Shown one piece after another: positions 13,981-14,076 of a DNA stretch of 14,076 nucleotides (the first letter of the stretch is position 1; every line of letters starts with the position of its first letter). A program made the translations under genes and the position numbers. This stretch comes from an uncultured Lachnospiraceae bacterium (GTDB lineage Bacteria; Bacillota_A; Clostridia; Lachnospirales; Lachnospiraceae): contig CAMWWF010000034.1 in NCBI GenBank assembly GCA_947177885.1, positions 1 to 14,076 on the forward strand. Reading direction: 5' to 3'. The notes below the pieces were generated by a model. The model had not been told where the DNA came from and did no database searches. It saw nothing but the letters and a program-made list of their open reading frames with translations.

Positions 13981-14023
13981 AAACAAGTCGGTTGTGGTTG
14001 TAATGACTGTCAACCGATGAGAT

Positions 14024-14076
14024 GGAAGTTTAGCTCAGCTGGGAGAGCATCTGCCTTACAAGCAGAGGGTCATAGG
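14024..14076 (+). tRNA. tRNA-Val (anticodon UAC), 3' partial
   Basis: Acceptor 5' strand GGAAGTT (14024-14030), TA at positions 8-9, D-arm GCTC...GAGC (14033-14048), anticodon stem TCTGC/GCAGA (14050-14054, 14062-14066) with loop CTTACAA, giving anticodon TAC (valine), then the variable loop and the start of the T-arm. The window ends before the T-loop and the 3' acceptor strand. The strong promoter upstream and likely continuation suggest the head of a tRNA cluster. Confidence 0.95.

Overview
The window reads as chromosomal DNA of an anaerobic Firmicute, most likely a Lachnospiraceae-type gut clostridium. The reasons are strong GGAGG-type ribosome binding sites, near-consensus sigma-A promoters with extended -10 elements, a DUF4317 protein, a cobalamin riboswitch feeding a DUF4430 lipoprotein and a lone ECF S-component, a class III (anaerobic) ribonucleotide reductase with a redoxin tail, and QueH. 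All genes but one (DUF4317) are on the + strand. I see no insertion sequence, phage gene or CRISPR array; this is mostly ordinary core genome with some notable details.

Layout. 1-3098: envelope proteins, namely the 3' part of a membrane-anchored protein with an APEPEP-repeat tail, a GT-C (family 39-like) membrane glycosyltransferase and a small bitopic membrane protein. 3110-4503: a vitamin B12 uptake cassette made of a cobalamin riboswitch with a terminator, a DUF4430 (transcobalamin C-domain-like) lipoprotein and an ECF S-component. 4610-5758: DUF4317, convergent with that cassette. 5759-6329: a 571-base non-coding stretch with two strong hairpins and then a promoter, a roughly 197-nt rod-foldable RNA and a T-run (a possible 6S-like RNA). 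6330-7385: a TPR lipoprotein.

7385-8407: an NrdR-box-like site and a good promoter lead into an nrdD (anaerobic ribonucleotide reductase) that has lost two internal blocks and its frame, leaving three segments. 8504-10120: pyrF and thrH. 10271-10903: superoxide dismutase with Mn-type residues, followed by a large 99-nt inverted-repeat terminator-like element. 11239-13790: queH and argS. 13952-14076: a consensus promoter and the 5' part of a tRNA-Val(UAC), cut by the window end.

The observations most worth following are the riboswitch-controlled B12 capture/uptake pair, the candidate structured RNA at 6092-6288, the double-deleted nrdD behind an intact promoter, and the recurrent GGGGCTGTC-led palindromic intergenic elements. 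Everything here rests on reading the sequence; no database search or folding program was run.
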